Origin: a virus
Length of the DNA stretch: 22,417 bases
IMG/VR virus record: IMGVR_UViG_3300044644_000796
Coordinates: 1-22,417 of that record
Reading direction: 5' to 3' (one strand)
A program made the translations under genes and the position numbers. Of this stretch, positions 21,101-22,417 are shown in pieces (the stretch's first letter is position 1; each line of letters begins with the position of its first letter). The notes beneath the pieces were generated by a model. The model ran no database searches. It saw only the letters and a list, made by a program, of their open reading frames with translations, and had not been told where the DNA came from.

Positions 21101-22417
21101 GCCATAGAAGAGAATGCGTCAGATGATGTAGATACCTTTTCTCCACCAAACATAGTCTTTATGCTTCCCCCGATAGAAGTTACCATTGGTATTACAATAG
21201 CAGCCATAGCAGCCATTCTTCCCCACGAAGTATATGGGTCTCCTTTTCCTTGTTCAAGGATAGCTGTGACACCAGATATTCCTGCTAGTGCAGTTTGTAT
21301 GATTTGGAATGCAGCTGCTTCCTTAGAGCCTTGTTTAAACATACTAGACATAGCTCCAGCTAGATTGCCATACATATCAAGTTGAGCTTGATAGTTATTA
21401 TAGTCAATGATAGCCTGCTCTTTTGACTTCTCTTCCTCTAGGTCAGCAAAGAACTGTGCAGATTTCAAATCTTTTTTGTCTCTACCTTCTGCCTTCTTGG
21501 CATACTTTATTTCAAGCTGCTCTTGTGCTACTGCCGCTTTCTTTTGAAAGGCATATATGCCAGAAATTGAATTAGCTACATTTCCATACTCACTATTTAT
21601 CTTTCCTATTGAGTCAGCCCATACTGTCATGCCATCAGCAATTGAAGCTTGTTGGTCTGCTATCTCAATACGTATATCACGAAGAGTATTTGCATCTTTA
21701 ATTGCTAGTTCATCAAATGACTTATTCTGTTTAGCTATTGCTAGTTCTGCATCAGCTACTATCTTGCTATCCCTTTCAGTTCCAGCTGGAGATGTATTGT
21801 ATTTTGAAATAGCTTCTGCCATATCAAGCTCAAACTGCATACGAATCTTAGACTCTTCAAACATGGCTGATTCAAGATTAGCCTTTGCCTTTAACACGTC
21901 TAACTCATTGGCTTTTTCAATAGCAAACTTCTGATTAGCTCCTAGTATATCAACTACAGCATCAAGTCTAGCCTTCTCAGCATTACTAATATCGTCAACA
22001 GCCCAAGCATGAGACTTGTACTCTTTAGTAGTGTCTTCAATTCTTTGTAGCGTAATACCAGCATGATATTGGCTTTGTGATTCTTTATCAAATATACCGT
22101 ACTTAATAAACGCTAATTGCTCTTCTTTGTTTATTAGAGCTATCTTATTTTTTAGCTCTTGTCTAGCCAATCTATCAGCCTCATCAGCAATCTGCTCTGC
22201 AGTTTTTTCTTTTTTAGTTGTAGGCATTACTCCTACAGCAGATGTATCTACTACTTTTATTGGCTTATCTTTCTTTTCAACTACTTCTAAATCAGACTTT
22301 AGTTTGCGTATAGACTCTAGTCTTTTTGATAATATTATTATTGAATTGTCAAGCTTATTTTTAGTAGCTGAATCAGTTCTAGCTCTCTGCTCATCTGTGA
22401 TTGAAGTTAATTTGTTC
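18190..22417 (-). CDS. Tail tape measure protein (5' end beyond the window)
   Basis: The frame is open from the window edge to the stop at 18190, so the gene is partial at its start. An ATG at 22227 is in frame, but its GGAG is only 2 nt away, and the upstream codons (NKLTSITDEQRARTDSATKN...) continue without a stop. At least 1409 residues are present. The visible part has a charged coiled coil at the N-terminal side and a hydrophobic segment near WGRMAAMAAIVIPMVTSIGG. Long Ala/Ser-rich helical repeats follow, then a C-terminal part with FGFQSGGYTGNIGVDDFAGIVHG, a common tape measure signature. It sets tail length and forms the DNA channel. Confidence 0.85.
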   Translation of the reverse strand, partial: NKLTSITDEQRARTDSATKNKLDNSIIILSKRLESIRKLKSDLEVVEKKDKPIKVVDTSAVGVMPTTKKEKTAEQIADEADRLARQELKNKIALINKEEQLAFIKYGIFDKESQSQYHAGITLQRIEDTTKEYKSHAWAVDDISNAEKARLDAVVDILGANQKFAIEKANELDVLKAKANLESAMFEESKIRMQFELDMAEAISKYNTSPAGTERDSKIVADAELAIAKQNKSFDELAIKDANTLRDIRIEIADQQASIADGMTVWADSIGKINSEYGNVANSISGIYAFQKKAAVAQEQLEIKYAKKAEGRDKKDLKSAQFFADLEEEKSKEQAIIDYNNYQAQLDMYGNLAGAMSSMFKQGSKEAAAFQIIQTALAGISGVTAILEQGKGDPYTSWGRMAAMAAIVIPMVTSIGGSIKTMFGGEKVSTSSDAFSSMAANDGKGSVLGDASKASESIANSLELMGDIAKPEFALISQMNKSLISIDQKIGGVSSLLIRQGGFALGEGYEGFNITRKSSIQNSIDSRIDKTLTLLDKSPLNIGGILSNAFLLAGNALISKIAGGIFGKTSVSQNMTDSGITFADALLQNAKEQFEGSAYQTISTTVSKKSWFKKSSSTSIVTHFDELNGELERQFSLVLGGLYDTTMLAGNALDASALSVGASLDNFVVSIGKISLKGKTGDEIQETLSAIFGKIGDDIALTTFPLLTAFQNVGEGLFETMSRVSVGMEEAEYYINRLGYAFDDISYLDILNKQGDVGFEALMQSIANANNVTKDLSNGLIELMDAAGGTAEELYSLYNALDSLGLMLSSVGIDSIMLTQAMIAGAGGIEQLASGISDYIDGFLAESEQTMYKVSLLVEQFDRLNLTMPDSKAGFKELVDGIDTTTEAGQDLYGRVILLSSAFDEASESAENARNSYVELFSRIDRILNPTAFKKLAELYPLIGTATLENANDVISKLEEARDSELNSIQSIINAVASLNDLSKSIRDTAMGTTLSSSQAQYSSMYTLIETAIANNTDFTGYVADFTKSANDYANNIKTNATSLADYQYQSLVLANEISSLATSDDSTTLGDINDTFIDYITELQASLESQFASLFGDETLSVLLTGTETGMGDYIKLLYQAQADAKAKETAPLSASTFTAGHTLGTQERIDFAKATGLTIGSQEFEKAIIDIQGFDTQADDTSYLKQLSGLSGSSLSDPTMMKIIKSLGDRAPEDAQVAYSAVQQSLQDSAQSEYLASQAARANNLSAYTEIMGVVSRFQKIHKDWWQSTNEMQDNAILNKYGTGFNTNEKRGENANQAMYDSYVRLANSYLSAADRYNIPLKDYFGFQSGGYTGNIGVDDFAGIVHGQEYVVNAQTTKDLGLNNSSGVFEELLNEISDLKNLTIKLVADSSKQLSTQRAMLAESVA

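Overview
This is an AT-rich segment of a tailed double-stranded DNA phage (or prophage) genome. It has two gene blocks that face each other. Genes on the + strand (about 1-9555) are small, tightly packed early or metabolic genes. Genes on the - strand (about 9558 to the right edge) are late genes for tail, host recognition and lysis. The two blocks converge near 9556. Stop/start overlaps (ATGA, TAATG) and ribosome binding sites buried in the end of the preceding gene are used throughout. Spanins and lipoproteins point to a Gram-negative host. The FAD-dependent thymidylate synthase resembles, from memory, those of Campylobacterota, but host assignment is only a guess.

+ strand, left to right: a folded leader (31-119) and a small hypothetical gene; an HNH/AP2 homing endonuclease whose ribosome binding site is locked in a hairpin or pseudoknot; a large ATPase-primase fusion; a Sak4-like P-loop ATPase with a DUF669-like single-strand DNA binding partner; a run of small genes including a ribbon-helix-helix protein of 56 residues and a SegE-like GIY-YIG nuclease; a membrane-anchored lytic transglycosylase that can only be made whole by a -1 frameshift at CCCAAAG; more small genes; thyX; then small genes with a MazG-like pyrophosphohydrolase and a DUF3310 protein.

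The main discovery candidate is the 450-nt gene-free stretch after the apparent thyX stop. It reads as a group I intron. It has an S-like element (ATATAGTCGG) that pairs with an R-like CGACTA to form P7, interleaved with a 16-position P3 helix, which is the signature group I pseudoknot. Removing about 7350-7799 joins thyX in frame to eight more codons, giving a C-terminus ...FLFNHC... like other ThyX proteins. The new stop overlaps the ribosome binding site of the next gene. The intron contains no endonuclease gene, although two free-standing homing-type nucleases lie elsewhere in the window.

- strand, in transcription order from the right edge: a tape measure protein still open at the window edge, two small tail proteins, a 1067-residue tail fibre with a self-cleaving S74 chaperone, a DUF2279-like protein, a lipoprotein, a coiled-coil membrane protein, an M15 endolysin, a beta-helix tailspike, a holin-like protein and an overlapping spanin pair. 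The holin-like gene and the DUF2279-like gene begin with the same 31 bp.
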